Shown here: piece after piece, positions 47,536 through 57,915 of the stretch
Layout of the letters: every line of letters begins with the position of its first letter
How positions within the stretch are numbered: the stretch's first letter is position 1
NCBI RefSeq assembly: GCF_928381505.1
Contig: NZ_CAKMSJ010000002.1
Span: 310,001 to 374,000, forward strand
Source of the DNA: Rothia endophytica
GTDB lineage: Bacteria; Actinomycetota; Actinomycetes; Actinomycetales; Micrococcaceae
Direction of reading: 5' to 3'
DNA: 64,000 nucleotides
The notes under the pieces: generated by a model
What the model saw: only the letters and a program-made list of their open reading frames with translations
What the model was told of the DNA's origin: nothing
Database searches by the model: none
Made by a program: the position numbers and the translations under genes

Positions 47536-48528
47536 GTGAAGGGCCATGGCATGAAGAGCGTGATTGATCGCCAAGAACATCGCGGGCTGTTGCCTGAATC
47601 GACGGGAGCTTCTGGCAAAATTTCCCTGCGACGTAAAATCAGGGCTTATATCCATCTGACGAAACCTCAAATTATTGAGCTTTTGCTGGTGACGACTGCG
47701 CCCACCATGATCTTTGCTGCCGGTGGGTTCCCCAACTTCTGGCTGGTGCTCAATACCATGATTGGTGGTTCGTTGGCAGCTGGCGCTTCGTGTGCCTTTA
47801 ACTGCTACATCGACCGCGAAGCTGACCGCAAGATGAAGCGCACTGAGAAGCGCCCCTTGGTGACCGGTGAACTGACGGACCGCGAGGCCCTTATTTTTTC
47901 TTGGGTGCTATCGCTGGTCTCCATCGTTTACCTTTACTTCCTCGTCAACCCCCTAGCGGCGGGGCTGGGCGTCGTTGCAATCTTCCTTTATGTTGTCTTC
48001 TACTCGCTGTGGCTCAAAAAGCGTACCAAGCAGAACATTGTATGGGGAGGCTTGGCTGGCTGCATGCCGGTCTTTATCGCCTGGGCTGCCGTTGAGAACA
48101 CCATCTCCTGGGCAGCTGTCGTGCTCTTTATGGTGATTTTCCTGTGGACTCCTCCTCACTACTGGCCGCTGTCGATGAAGTATGCAGAGGACTACCGTGC
48201 GGCAGGCATCCCCATGCTGGGTGCTACTGACTCTGCCAAGAGTGTCTCTGTGCAGGTAGTTCTCTACGGCTGGGCAATGGTGGCCTGCTCTCTGCTTCTT
48301 ATTCCGCTCGGTGGTGCTGGCTGGGTATACACTCTCACTGCTGGTGCAAGTGGCGCCTGGTTCCTTTATCACTGCCATAAGTTGCACCGCCTTGCTCTTG
48401 CCCAGAAGGCAACCAGCCGCACAGCTATGGTGGTTTTCCACGGCTCAATTACCTATCTCACCGTTCTGTTTATCGCTCTTGCGGTTGACCCCTTTGTTGG
48501 CTCAGCAGTGTTGGCATCTACCTTCTAG
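47536..48528 (+). CDS. ctaB: Protoheme IX farnesyltransferase (heme O synthase)
   Basis: A 330-residue UbiA-type prenyltransferase that farnesylates heme B to heme O for aa3-type cytochrome oxidase. It is multi-spanning, with the allylic-diphosphate site [19 protein letters not shown] (first Asp-rich region) and the second polar loop including [17 protein letters not shown]. Start GTG 47536 or ATG 47551; both have a possible ribosome binding site. It converges with ctaA, whose product is the next enzyme of the pathway. Confidence 0.96.
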   Translation: MKGHGMKSVIDRQEHRGLLPESTGASGKISLRRKIRAYIHLTKPQIIELLLVTTAPTMIFAAGGFPNFWLVLNTMIGGSLAAGASCAFNCYIDREADRKMKRTEKRPLVTGELTDREALIFSWVLSLVSIVYLYFLVNPLAAGLGVVAIFLYVVFYSLWLKKRTKQNIVWGGLAGCMPVFIAWAAVENTISWAAVVLFMVIFLWTPPHYWPLSMKYAEDYRAAGIPMLGATDSAKSVSVQVVLYGWAMVACSLLLIPLGGAGWVYTLTAGASGAWFLYHCHKLHRLALAQKATSRTAMVVFHGSITYLTVLFIALAVDPFVGSAVLASTF

Positions 48529-48540
48529 AACTTCATATTT

Positions 48541-48584
48541 AAAAAGCTCTCGGCTCCCCCTTATGGGGAGCCGAGGGCTTTTTT
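48541..48584. terminator. Bidirectional terminator between ctaB and ctaA
   Basis: The stem CGGCTCCCC / GGGGAGCCG is extended by AAAAAGC and GCTTTTTT, with A and T runs on the two sides. Confidence 0.9.
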
Positions 48585-48602
48585 CTGTGCGGATCTTGCG
48601 GC

Positions 48603-49676
48603 TTAGTGCTGAATGCGCTGCAGGGCAAGCTCTCGTTGCTTGGAGCTGGTGAGGGTGAGTTGACGTTCGATCAGTGAGCCGGCAGCCAGGGTGAAAATGC
48701 CAGAACCGAGTAGGTGCAGTTCAACCAACCAAATAGGTAGACCGTTGAAGTACTGCGTGTACCCAACGACTGCCTGGTACACCAGGACTACAAGGACGAA
48801 GAGTAGCGACCGTAGCAAAATTTTAGGAAGCGCAAATCGTTTGACGGTTACGAAAACAGCAAGGACGCTGGCGCAGTAGGTCCATACCATAATGCCGTGG
48901 GTGCGGGTCACCAGAACAGGGTCAAAAGCATGACGGTGGGTGTTGGCGTCGCCCGCGTGGGGGCCGGTGCCGGTGGTTACTGTGCCCATGAAGATGAGGA
49001 TAAAGACCAGGATGACGCCAAGCCAGCCCAGGGCGCGCAGGGTTGAGGTACCTGCCGGCAGGTCAGCTGAGGTGAGCTCCTCTGCCCTGTGGGTGTCACT
49101 GAAGTAGCGGTAGACGCGGTTCACATAGATTGCTGCGATAGCGATCATGAGGGCAGAGAGCATGTAGTGCGCGGTAATCATCCAGGGGTTGAGTTTGAGC
49201 CAGACTGATATGCCACCTACAACTGCCTGGAGGGGGATGCCCCAGAGTAAGAGGAGAGCCAGGTTGTAGAGGTCCGAGTAACGGTTGTTATGAGCTCGTA
49301 GGCCTGTGAAGAGTGTGCGGATGAAGGCACTGGGCTCGATTCGTTGCGGAAAGACGATTCGGAGGATTGAGAGGAAGGCAAGGATGGTGACAGCCATCAG
49401 TACGAAGGTCAGCAGGCGGTTGCCAAATTCAACCAAACCGTGGATGCCCATCTCGGGGGTGGTAGTCCATGACCCGTCAGAGGTACAGCGGGGCCAGGCA
49501 TCGCAGCCCAGCCCGGAGCCGGTGAGGCGCACAATGCCACCTGAGACAATCAGGAAGATGTTGGCAATGGCTACAGCCCAGGCCATTTTTTTGACCCAGG
49601 AGATGTAATGACGTGGTATCAGTTTTTCGCCGATAGTAGGGCGGGTGTCGGGTTCTACCCCGGTGGTGTTAGTCAT
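48603..49676 (-). CDS. ctaA: Heme A synthase (COX15/CtaA)
   Basis: A 357-residue multi-helix membrane monooxygenase converting heme O to heme A. It has GGIVRLTGSGLGCDAWPRC (a typical CtaA N-terminal signature with a cysteine pair), a heme-ligand histidine in IHGLVEFGNRLL, and later histidines in ITAHYMLSA and VTRTHGIMVW. The start ATG 49676 has GAAGG upstream. Next on the same strand, upstream, is an ABC-2 exporter. Confidence 0.95.
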   Translation of the reverse strand: MTNTTGVEPDTRPTIGEKLIPRHYISWVKKMAWAVAIANIFLIVSGGIVRLTGSGLGCDAWPRCTSDGSWTTTPEMGIHGLVEFGNRLLTFVLMAVTILAFLSILRIVFPQRIEPSAFIRTLFTGLRAHNNRYSDLYNLALLLLWGIPLQAVVGGISVWLKLNPWMITAHYMLSALMIAIAAIYVNRVYRYFSDTHRAEELTSADLPAGTSTLRALGWLGVILVFILIFMGTVTTGTGPHAGDANTHRHAFDPVLVTRTHGIMVWTYCASVLAVFVTVKRFALPKILLRSLLFVLVVLVYQAVVGYTQYFNGLPIWLVELHLLGSGIFTLAAGSLIERQLTLTSSKQRELALQRIQH

Positions 49677-49698
49677 GAACGTGCGACCTTCACAGTTG

Positions 49699-50472
49699 TT
49701 AGGCGGACCATTTAAAGAAGCGAACGCACAGAGCGCTAAAGACTAGCGCGCTGAGCAGAAGAATGAGGTGGGGGACGAGAAGAAATTCTTGGTAAATGTA
49801 GTCCCCGCGGAGGGCGTTACCCAGAGCGGCTGATGGCAGGGCATCTACGAGCGGTGCAATGACGGCAGGATAACGGTCGGTCGGCAGGAGGATGCCACCG
49901 GCTGCCGCCAGTAGGACCCAGGCCATATTGACGATGGCTAGGGTGGCTTCAGCTCTTACCGTTCCGGCGATGAACAGCCCCAGTGAGGTGAAGCAGGCTG
50001 CTCCTAGCAATAGCGTGGGTAGGGAGAGTAGAACCCCGGGTACGGTAGCCGTCCACCCTAGAAGCTGGCCCAGTGCCCCGATCACAAAATACTGAAGCGC
50101 CAGCATCGTCAACACCGCACAAACCTTACCGAGAATCAGACCGCTTTTGCCGAGGGGAGTGGTAGAGGTGAATTTGAGGACACCATAGCGCCGGTCAAAA
50201 CCGGTGGCGATCCCCTGACCTGATAGGGCAGTGGAGAGAACACACAACGCTAGGACGCCGGGGACGGCTACGTCAATGCGGGAGATGCCGTAACGCTCTG
50301 CCCAGGGGTCCAGGAAAGCAGTGTAATTGAGGGCCAAGAGGCCCATGATGGGGAAGGCAAGGTTGACCATGAGCTGCTCACCGTTTTTGAGCATCGCCAG
50401 GGTCTCGTAGCGGCCCTGAGCCAGCACGCGGGTGATGGCTGAGGCTGCATTGTGGGTTCTGGTCTGTGTCAT
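49699..50472 (-). CDS. ABC-2 type transporter permease
   Basis: A 257-residue membrane protein with about six hydrophobic segments, of the ABC-2 permease type. It is translationally coupled to the ATPase gene by an ATGA overlap, so the two form one exporter. The substrate is unknown. This pair is often seen beside ctaA and the suf operon in actinobacteria. Confidence 0.85.
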   Translation of the reverse strand: MTQTRTHNAASAITRVLAQGRYETLAMLKNGEQLMVNLAFPIMGLLALNYTAFLDPWAERYGISRIDVAVPGVLALCVLSTALSGQGIATGFDRRYGVLKFTSTTPLGKSGLILGKVCAVLTMLALQYFVIGALGQLLGWTATVPGVLLSLPTLLLGAACFTSLGLFIAGTVRAEATLAIVNMAWVLLAAAGGILLPTDRYPAVIAPLVDALPSAALGNALRGDYIYQEFLLVPHLILLLSALVFSALCVRFFKWSA

Positions 50473-51494
50473 CGGATCTCGTTACCGGATAGTTCTAGGA
50501 AGATATCTTCAAGGGTGCGCGGTGCCAGCGTGAATTCACTGGGGATTGCCCCCAGCTTCTGCCAGTAGTTGGTGAGAGCCACCAAATGGTGAGGCTGGAT
50601 TTCCCCACTAATCTCGTAGCGGCCCGCTGTTTTTTCAAGCAGAACCAGGCCATCGCTTTGGGCAGGGGGAAGGAAGTCCGCCAGCTTAAGACCGGTTTCA
50701 CCGGTAAAGGTTAGGGTTTTTTGATTTTTCCCCCCGGCGGCCAGTACCTCTGCCATGCTGCCTGACAGAACCACCGTGCCTCGCTCAATCATAAAAACCC
50801 GGTCAGCTATTCTTTGGGCGTCATCGAGCAGGTGGGTGGTGAGTACAATCGCTACCCCTGCATCCCGTAGCTCACTGATGATGTCAAAAACGACGGACCG
50901 CGACTGAGGATCAAGCCCCGCGGTGGGTTCATCCAGAAAGAGAACCTCTGGTTGGCCGATGATGGCAGCAGCAAGTGCTACTCGCTGTTTCTGACCGCCT
51001 GAAAGCCGGCGTACCGTAGTTCCGTTGAAGGTGTCAATGCCCAGTCTCTTCACGAGGGCATCGAGATCAAGAGGATGGGCGTACATACGAGCGATGTGGC
51101 GCAGCAAGGGTATGGGGCGCATATGCTGGGGCAGGCCGCCGTCCTGCAACATAATCCCAACGCGCGAGCGAAGTTCTGGTGACGCGCCCCAAGGCGAGTT
51201 GCCGAGGAGTTCTACACTGCCACCATCGGGTTTGAGTAGACCCTGGGCGCAGGCTAAGGTGGTGGTTTTTCCGGCACCGTTGGCCCCCAGCAGAACGGTG
51301 ACTTCGCCGCGGTTGATGGTAAGACTTACTCCGTCAACGGCTCTGTGCAGGCCATCTTCAGTCAGGCGGTGCGGGTTTTTAGCGGCAAGTTCTTTGGAGG
51401 GCTTGAACTCCTTCACCAGAGAATTAATCAGCAAGGCAGGGCCGGGCGCACTGGTGTGCGCAGAATTCTGAGGAGATAGTACCGGGATAGTCAC
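50469..51494 (-). CDS. ABC transporter ATP-binding protein
   Basis: A 341-residue ATPase with Walker A GANGAGKTT, signature LSGGQKQR and Walker B LFLDEPTAGLD. The C-terminal 100 residues form an extra domain as in drug-exporter ATPases of the CcmA/DrrA type. The start is GTG 51494, six bases after a TAGAAT -10 on the minus strand, so the transcript is probably leaderless. Divergent from sufR. Confidence 0.9.
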   Translation of the reverse strand: MTIPVLSPQNSAHTSAPGPALLINSLVKEFKPSKELAAKNPHRLTEDGLHRAVDGVSLTINRGEVTVLLGANGAGKTTTLACAQGLLKPDGGSVELLGNSPWGASPELRSRVGIMLQDGGLPQHMRPIPLLRHIARMYAHPLDLDALVKRLGIDTFNGTTVRRLSGGQKQRVALAAAIIGQPEVLFLDEPTAGLDPQSRSVVFDIISELRDAGVAIVLTTHLLDDAQRIADRVFMIERGTVVLSGSMAEVLAAGGKNQKTLTFTGETGLKLADFLPPAQSDGLVLLEKTAGRYEISGEIQPHHLVALTNYWQKLGAIPSEFTLAPRTLEDIFLELSGNEIR

Positions 51495-51500
51495 CAGACC

Positions 51501-51506
51501 ATTCTA
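51501..51506 (-). promoter_or_regulatory. -10 element for the leaderless ABC operon
   Basis: TAGAAT on the minus strand ends six bases before the GTG start of the ATPase gene. No clear -35 was seen. Confidence 0.5.
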
Positions 51507-51583
51507 GTCTTTTCTGCTCGTCCTTGCTGTCAGATGACTGAGGGGAGGAGCATAGGTTTTAAACCCTCTTTCCCCAGCATAAT

Positions 51584-51598
51584 TATGAATAATTCATA
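51584..51598. promoter_or_regulatory. Palindrome TATGAAT-A-ATTCATA upstream of sufR
   Basis: Perfect seven-base half-sites around a central A in the divergent sufR/ABC intergenic region, about 75 bases before the sufR start. Candidate operator, possibly for SufR or an iron regulator. Confidence 0.45.
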
Positions 51599-51624
51599 AA
51601 ATGTGACTGGGAGAACCCTAGAAA

Positions 51625-51636
51625 TAGGTGCACCTA
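51625..51636. promoter_or_regulatory. Palindrome TAGGTGCACCTA upstream of sufR
   Basis: A perfect 12-base palindrome just upstream of where the -35 of sufR should lie. It partly resembles the TTAGGT/ACCTAA halves of DtxR/IdeR boxes but lacks their full 19-base form. Candidate SufR or iron-regulator site. Confidence 0.45.
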
Positions 51637-51664
51637 ACTAGACCGGGCAGGGGGAATTAGGACA

Positions 51665-51670
51665 TACTTT
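51665..51670 (+). promoter_or_regulatory. -10 element for sufR
   Basis: TACTTT lies four bases before the GTG start of sufR (51675), so sufR is probably leaderless. The rest of the suf operon has standard ribosome binding sites. Confidence 0.45.
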
Positions 51671-51674
51671 ACTT

Positions 51675-52466
51675 GTGTATTCCGCAGATAAAGCTCGCAA
51701 GCAGACAGTAACAGCCGTGCGCCCTGCAGAAACAGAGGAAAGAACACGGGATCGTGTTCTGCAAGGAGTTCTCACCCACGGCCCTGTTTCTGCAGCCAAC
51801 CTGGGTGAACTGCTTAACCTCACCCCGGCGGCGGTCAGACGCCACCTCGACGCTCTGGAAAAAGACCGCCTCATCGAGGTTGCTACACACCGGCAACCCG
51901 GGGCAGGTGCCGGACGCCCGGCTCGACGCTATGTCATCGCCCCCAGGGGACATTCAGAGTTGGGTAATGATTACCTTGATATTGCCCGCTCAGCTCTCGC
52001 TATGCTCCAAGAGACGGTAGGTGAGGATGCCCTTCGGTCCTTCGCCACTGCACGGGCAGCAGAAATGGAAGCCCGCTACCGCCCCATCGTTGAGGCGGCA
52101 GGTTCAGAGGTCGCAGACCGAGCCAGGGCTCTAGCAGAAGCCATGACCCGCGACGGATTCGTGGCCAGCGCAAACGAGATGACCCCACCTGCAACAGCTA
52201 CAGCCCGCCTCCCTGAACACCTACTGGCCAGTATTCAACTCTGTCAGGGGCACTGCCCTGTGCGAGATCTAGCTCAAGACTTCACGGTCTTCTGCGATCA
52301 GGAAACACAGATTATCGCTGATCTGCTGGGGGTAGATGTACGCAGACTATCTACCATGGCTCAGGGCGCCCACGTCTGCACCACCCACATCCCCCTGGGT
52401 AGGGTGGAGCTGCCAGAACCGAGCGTCCCACCAACACAGGAAACACAGGACCAGGCTGGCAAGTAA
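51675..52466 (+). CDS. sufR: Fe-S cluster-sensing transcriptional regulator SufR
   Basis: 263 residues. A winged helix-turn-helix (about residues 25-85, LGELLNLTPAAVRRHLDALE) is followed by a C-terminal domain with the cysteine set CQGHC...FC...HVC that can hold a 4Fe-4S cluster. SufR represses the suf operon when iron-sulfur status is adequate. First gene of sufR-sufB-sufD-sufC-sufT. The start is GTG 51675, with two palindromes and a -10 immediately upstream that suggest autoregulation. Confidence 0.92.
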   Translation: MYSADKARKQTVTAVRPAETEERTRDRVLQGVLTHGPVSAANLGELLNLTPAAVRRHLDALEKDRLIEVATHRQPGAGAGRPARRYVIAPRGHSELGNDYLDIARSALAMLQETVGEDALRSFATARAAEMEARYRPIVEAAGSEVADRARALAEAMTRDGFVASANEMTPPATATARLPEHLLASIQLCQGHCPVRDLAQDFTVFCDQETQIIADLLGVDVRRLSTMAQGAHVCTTHIPLGRVELPEPSVPPTQETQDQAGK

Positions 52467-52571
52467 GCCAGTACCACAGACTTCCGCCCACTGGCCGGGT
52501 ATACCGGCGGGAGGGCGATAGACACCTTTCACGCACACCTCGTGAAAGCAAACCCACCAAGAAAGGCCGTA

Positions 52572-54029
52572 ATGACTGAACAGGTTGAGCAGAACGCCAA
52601 CAACACCGTCATTTCAGAAATTCTGGAGGCAAACCCCGAGCTCGAAGGCATCGGTACCTACGAGTACGGTTGGTTTGACTCCGATGAAGCCGGCCAGTCC
52701 GCTAAGCGCGGTCTGGACGAGGACGTCGTGCGCGACATCTCTGCCAAGAAGAGTGAGCCCCAGTGGATGCTGGACCTTCGCCTCAAGGCGCTGAAGTTCT
52801 TTGACCGCAAGCCTATGCCCACCTGGGGTGCTGACCTCTCTGGCATCGACTTCGATAACATCAAGTACTTCGTGCGTTCTACCGAGGGTCAGGCTAAGAC
52901 CTGGGAGGATCTGCCCGAGGACATCCGCACTACCTACGAGAAGCTGGGTATTCCTGAAGCTGAACGTGAGCGCCTGGTCGCCGGTGTTGCCGCCCAGTAC
53001 GAGTCTGAGGTCGTCTACCACCAGATCCGCGAAGACCTTGAAGCTCAGGGCGTGATCTTCCTGGACACCGACACCGCTCTCAAAGAGCACCCGGAGTTCT
53101 TCGAAGAGTACTTTGGCTCCGTCATCCCCGCGGGCGATAACAAGTTCGCTGCGCTGAACACCGCTGTGTGGTCAGGTGGCTCCTTCGTTTACGTACCCCC
53201 GGGCGTCCACGTTGACATCCCCCTGCAGGCCTACTTCCGTATCAACACTGAGAACATGGGCCAGTTTGAGCGTACCCTCATCATCGCTGATGAAGGCTCC
53301 TACGTTCACTACATTGAGGGCTGCACCGCCCCCATCTACTCATCGGACTCCCTGCACTCAGCAGTTGTTGAAATCGTGGTCAAGAAGAACGCCCGCGTTC
53401 GCTACACCACCATTCAGAACTGGTCCAACAACGTCTACAACCTGGTCACGAAGCGCACCATCGTGCACGAAGGTGGCACCATGGAATGGGTCGACGGGAA
53501 CATCGGCTCCAAGGTAACCCAGAAGTACCCCGCCGTCTACATGGTCGGTGAGCACGCCAAGGGCGAGACCCTCTCCATCGCTTTCGCGGGTGAAGGTCAG
53601 CACCAGGACACCGGCTCAAAGATGGTTCACATCGCTCCGAACACGTCCTCGACCATTGTCTCTAAGTCGGTGGCACGTAACGGTGGACGCAGCGCCTACC
53701 GCGGTCTGGTCCAGGTGCGCGAAGGCGCCCACCACGCCAAGAGCTCGGTCGTTTGTGACGCACTGTTGGTAGACACCATCTCGCGCTCAGATACCTACCC
53801 TTACGTAGATATCCGTGAAGACGATGTCACCATGGGTCACGAGGCAACCGTTTCACGTGTATCAGAAGAGCAGCTCTTCTACCTTCAGCAGCGCGGTCTG
53901 CCTGAGGACGAGGCGATGGCTATGATTGTGCGCGGCTTTGTGGAGCCCATCGCGCGTGAACTGCCCATGGAATACGCACTTGAACTGAACCGCCTGATTG
54001 AACTCCAGATGGAAGGATCCGTAGGCTAA
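52572..54029 (+). CDS. sufB: Fe-S cluster assembly scaffold SufB
   Basis: A 485-residue beta-helix scaffold protein that, with SufC and SufD, builds Fe-S clusters. It has the conserved [42 protein letters not shown] and ADEGSYVHY segments. The start ATG 52572 has AGAAAGG upstream; the GTG frame at 52542 adds ten residues without similarity. Three bases separate it from nothing: the stop directly abuts sufD. Confidence 0.97.
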   Translation: MTEQVEQNANNTVISEILEANPELEGIGTYEYGWFDSDEAGQSAKRGLDEDVVRDISAKKSEPQWMLDLRLKALKFFDRKPMPTWGADLSGIDFDNIKYFVRSTEGQAKTWEDLPEDIRTTYEKLGIPEAERERLVAGVAAQYESEVVYHQIREDLEAQGVIFLDTDTALKEHPEFFEEYFGSVIPAGDNKFAALNTAVWSGGSFVYVPPGVHVDIPLQAYFRINTENMGQFERTLIIADEGSYVHYIEGCTAPIYSSDSLHSAVVEIVVKKNARVRYTTIQNWSNNVYNLVTKRTIVHEGGTMEWVDGNIGSKVTQKYPAVYMVGEHAKGETLSIAFAGEGQHQDTGSKMVHIAPNTSSTIVSKSVARNGGRSAYRGLVQVREGAHHAKSSVVCDALLVDTISRSDTYPYVDIREDDVTMGHEATVSRVSEEQLFYLQQRGLPEDEAMAMIVRGFVEPIARELPMEYALELNRLIELQMEGSVG

Positions 54030-55280
54030 ATGATGGCTAACGAAGAAAACCAGGGGCACAACAACCCCGCGATTCCCGGTATGGATGTTGAAGGAGAGAA
54101 GCTCGCTTCAGAGCTCACCGCTGATGACACCATCCGCGTCTCAAAGCACAACACCGACAAGGTTGAGATTGACGGCTCACGCGCTGAGCGCAAGACCTCA
54201 TACAAGGTTGAAGACTTCGCGCCGCTGACCGGCCGTGAAGAAGATTGGCGCTTTACCCCGCTTAAGCGTCTTGCTGGTCTGCACACTGACGCTCTCACCG
54301 GAACCGCCCCCGCCATCCAGGTTGAAGCCCCCGCCAGTGTAACCGTGGAAACTGTTGGTCGCGAGGATTCACGTATCGGCTCAGCCGGTATTCCCGAGGA
54401 TCGTGTAGCAGCTAACGCGTGGAGCAACTTCTCAGAGGCCACCGTCATTACGGTACCTGCAGAGGCTGAGCTTGAAGGTCACATTGAGGTTGCTATCAAG
54501 GGCACCGAAATGGCACCAGCTGCCCAGCACATCCTGGTAGAAACCAAGCCTTTCTCGAAGGCCGTGGTCGTACTGCGCCACACCGGTTCAGCCGTGGTGT
54601 CCCAGAACGTTGAGTTCAAGGTAGGTGACTCATCATCGCTGACCGTTATCACCCTGCAGCAGTGGGAGGATGACGCCGTCCATGCGTCCGCTCAATACGC
54701 TGCTTTGGGCCGCGATGCCAAGTTCAAGCATGTGAACATCTCTATGGGCGGCAAGACCGTACGCGTCACCCCTTCCACCCGTTTCAGCGCCCCCGGAGCC
54801 GAAACCGAGATGTACGGCCTCTACTTTGTGGACGCCGGCCAGCACATTGAAAACCGTCTCTTTGTTGCGCACACCGTGCCCCACTGCAAGTCCCGCGTGA
54901 CCTACAAGGGTGCTCTTCAGGGCCGTGGCGCTCACTCGGTATGGGTTGGTGATGTTCTGATCGGTAAGGAAGCGGAAGGCACCGACACCTACGAACTCAA
55001 CCGCAACCTCATTCTTGAGGATGGCCCCCGTGCGGACTCCGTGCCCAACCTGGAAATCGAAACCGGCCTGATCGCCGGCGCCGGCCACGCGTCCACCACC
55101 GGTCAGCTCGACGAGGACCACCTCTGGTACCTGCAGGCTCGCGGCATCCCCGCTGAAGAAGCCCGCCGGCTGGTCGTCCGCGGCTTCCTCAACGAAATCA
55201 TCCAGCAGATTCGCATCGATTCGCTTGAAGAGCAGCTCATGGACGCTCTTGAGGCCGAACTCGCCATCAGCAACAACTAA
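54030..55280 (+). CDS. sufD: Fe-S cluster assembly protein SufD
   Basis: A 416-residue partner of SufB with a similar C-terminal beta-helix region: FSAPGAETEMYGLYFVD, HTVPHCKSRVTYKGAL and HASTTGQLDEDHLWYLQARG. The first 90 residues are charged and variable. It begins immediately after the sufB stop (ATG 54030, with a second ATG next to it), and sufC follows after 27 bases. Confidence 0.96.
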   Translation: MMANEENQGHNNPAIPGMDVEGEKLASELTADDTIRVSKHNTDKVEIDGSRAERKTSYKVEDFAPLTGREEDWRFTPLKRLAGLHTDALTGTAPAIQVEAPASVTVETVGREDSRIGSAGIPEDRVAANAWSNFSEATVITVPAEAELEGHIEVAIKGTEMAPAAQHILVETKPFSKAVVVLRHTGSAVVSQNVEFKVGDSSSLTVITLQQWEDDAVHASAQYAALGRDAKFKHVNISMGGKTVRVTPSTRFSAPGAETEMYGLYFVDAGQHIENRLFVAHTVPHCKSRVTYKGALQGRGAHSVWVGDVLIGKEAEGTDTYELNRNLILEDGPRADSVPNLEIETGLIAGAGHASTTGQLDEDHLWYLQARGIPAEEARRLVVRGFLNEIIQQIRIDSLEEQLMDALEAELAISNN

Positions 55281-55307
55281 ACTTTTACCCTCTCTAGGAG
55301 AACCAAC

Positions 55308-56066
<759 letters not shown>

Positions 56067-56092
56067 CCACTGCTTTTAGAAAGGGACCGCTC

Positions 56093-56422
56093 ATGAGCGA
56101 AACCCCAGCTGGTCGCCCCAGCCAAGAAGAAATCGAGGACGCCCTCAGTAACGTCATCGACCCCGAACTCGGTGTGAACATCGTTGATCTGGGCCTGCTC
56201 TACGGCATGCGCTGGAACGACGAGGGCGCACTGGTGCTCGATATGACCCTAACGACCGCCGCCTGCCCCCTGCAGGATGTCATCGAGGAACAGATTCAGC
56301 AGAATCTGGAAACCATGATTGATGAATGGCACGTCAACTGGGTGTGGATGCCCCCGTGGGGCCCCGAACGAATCACTGAGGACGGCCGTGATCAGATGCG
56401 TGCCCTCGGGTTCAACATCTAA
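56093..56422 (+). CDS. sufT: MIP18/DUF59-type Fe-S assembly protein SufT
   Basis: A 109-residue DUF59 protein. It has VIDPELGVNIVDLGLLYG, TTAACPLQDVIEEQI with the conserved cysteine, and a C-terminal PPWGPERITEDGRDQM. SufT helps maturation of Fe-S proteins. It follows sufC directly. In many actinobacteria sufS and sufU come between; both are absent here. Confidence 0.93.
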   Translation: MSETPAGRPSQEEIEDALSNVIDPELGVNIVDLGLLYGMRWNDEGALVLDMTLTTAACPLQDVIEEQIQQNLETMIDEWHVNWVWMPPWGPERITEDGRDQMRALGFNI

Positions 56423-56441
56423 CCGCACGGTTGCCTCTTAG

Positions 56442-56497
56442 ACGCCGCCGTCCTTTTACTGCCTATCGTGAGCAGGGAAAGGGCGGCGGCGTTTTTT
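56442..56497 (+). terminator. Terminator of the suf operon
   Basis: The arms ACGCCGCCGTCCTTT and AAAGGGCGGCGGCGT pair with one G-T, enclose an inner CTGC/GCAG stem, and are followed by six T. Confidence 0.9.
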
Positions 56498-56641
56498 GCT
56501 CTAGGGTACTCCTGAGCGGTGAATAGATAATTCCTCTATGCATCAATTTTCACCCCATCAACCCGATGATGGAGAGAGGTCTTATTGAAAAGTGGTGCCT
56601 CGCATCAATTACTTACTTCGAAAACAAACGAAAGTTAAGTA

Positions 56642-57196
56642 ATGAAGAATCGCTCCGGTGTTCTAGCGGCATCTGCCAGCGCAGCACCTGTCGCATCAGC
56701 CCTGGTCCCTGCAGCTCAGGCAGCAGCTCCCCTCGCTAAATCTGCCCACGGCACTAATTCAGTCACCGGGGTATCTCATGGCATGAATACCGCGACTCAG
56801 GCTGAACTGACCCGGCTGATTAAAGCTTTGGAATGGAAGGAATCGGCAGGGGATACTTACGCAGCTGTAGAGTTCCGTGCGCCCCAGGGTAAAGCTGCTC
56901 TAGAGCGCCAAATCGCTGGCGCTCCGCAGTCCGTTTCCAATGCAGAGGCATATCTAGAGACTTTGGACCGTCTTATCGTAGAATCCAGCTATCTTTCTGA
57001 GCTCACCAATGCGGAAGGGTACACTCCAGGCGTGCTGGACTCGGAGATGTTCCTCAAGGGCGCCATTGCCGAATGGAATCACGCGCTGGTGCCTGGGACT
57101 ACCAGCCCTAGAACCTGCGTCTGGGCTACCGCAGTGCTTAATACTCCTCATAAACTGTGGCCAATATGCTCGGCTTACGCGTACTGGGTGAGCTGA
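56642..57196 (+). CDS. Small predicted secreted protein
   Basis: 184 residues. The N-terminus (MKNRSGVLAASASAAPVA, then LVPAAQAAAPL) looks like a signal peptide with an A-x-A cleavage site. The mature part is helical and polar (EWKESAGDTYAAVEF, LERQIAGAPQ) and ends in a C-terminal segment with two cysteines (TCVWATAVLN and WPICSAYAYW) that may form a disulphide. No family recognised. There is no ribosome binding site before ATG 56642 and the upstream region is AT-rich. It has no operon partner. Confidence 0.6.
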   Translation: MKNRSGVLAASASAAPVASALVPAAQAAAPLAKSAHGTNSVTGVSHGMNTATQAELTRLIKALEWKESAGDTYAAVEFRAPQGKAALERQIAGAPQSVSNAEAYLETLDRLIVESSYLSELTNAEGYTPGVLDSEMFLKGAIAEWNHALVPGTTSPRTCVWATAVLNTPHKLWPICSAYAYWVS

Positions 57197-57290
57197 ACTA
57201 AAAATAAGCGAAGGTTGACCTTCAGCATTGAGGGTGACCCTTCTGGTGTCTAGCCAGCCTTGTGTGCGGGCGAAAGCCAGGAGGGTCGCT

Positions 57291-57902
57291 TTATCTTTGG
57301 GGTGTGATCGCGAAGGGGTCGTGTGAGGGGTCTGTTGCTACGGTGAGCTCGGCTCGATTCAGTATTTCTTGCAGTACCTCTTGACCCTCGAAGTGACCGA
57401 TGAGAGCTGCTGTCATATCGATACCGGCTGAAATACCAGAGGACGTCCAGCGGGTACGGTCCTGCACCCATCTGGCTGAAGACTGCCATAAAACATCAGG
57501 GCCAAAACTGGTGACCCAGTGGTAGTCCCGTTTGTTGGTGGTTGCCTTGTGCCCCGAGAGCAGACCGGCACGTGCAAGAAGTGCTGCGCCGGTGCAGACG
57601 GAAGCAACCGTTGAACTGGCATGGCCCAACAGGGTTAGCCGCTTAATAAACTCTTGATCATTGACCAGGGCCCGGGTGCCTTTGCCCCCGGGCACGAGAA
57701 GTAGGTCGGCGCCTTCTAGGTCTGCCAAGGAGTGAGGGGCTATGACCTCAATACCCTGAGAACTGCGTACTTTTCCAGGAGTAGGTGCATAGAACTCAAG
57801 GTGGTAACGAGACACAAACTGCAACAGCTCCACCGGCCCAAAAACGTCCAAAAGCTCAAAGTCATCAAAGAGGATAACTGCGATTGTCTTTTTTCCTGAC
57901 AT
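57291..57902 (-). CDS. DJ-1/PfpI family protein
   Basis: A 203-residue glutamine-amidotransferase-like protein. The nucleophile elbow is SVCTGAALLARAGLL with the cysteine, and it has LLVPGGKGTRAL and the acidic residue in VILFDDFELLDVFGP. Related proteins are isonitrile hydratases, chaperone-deglycases or regulator N-domains; no HTH follows, so it is the enzyme type. The start is ATG 57902, although the ribosome binding site is weak. It lies 13 bases after the SDR gene and is probably cotranscribed with it. Confidence 0.88.
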   Translation of the reverse strand: MSGKKTIAVILFDDFELLDVFGPVELLQFVSRYHLEFYAPTPGKVRSSQGIEVIAPHSLADLEGADLLLVPGGKGTRALVNDQEFIKRLTLLGHASSTVASVCTGAALLARAGLLSGHKATTNKRDYHWVTSFGPDVLWQSSARWVQDRTRWTSSGISAGIDMTAALIGHFEGQEVLQEILNRAELTVATDPSHDPFAITPQR

Positions 57903-57915
57903 CTCAGCGTCGCTG

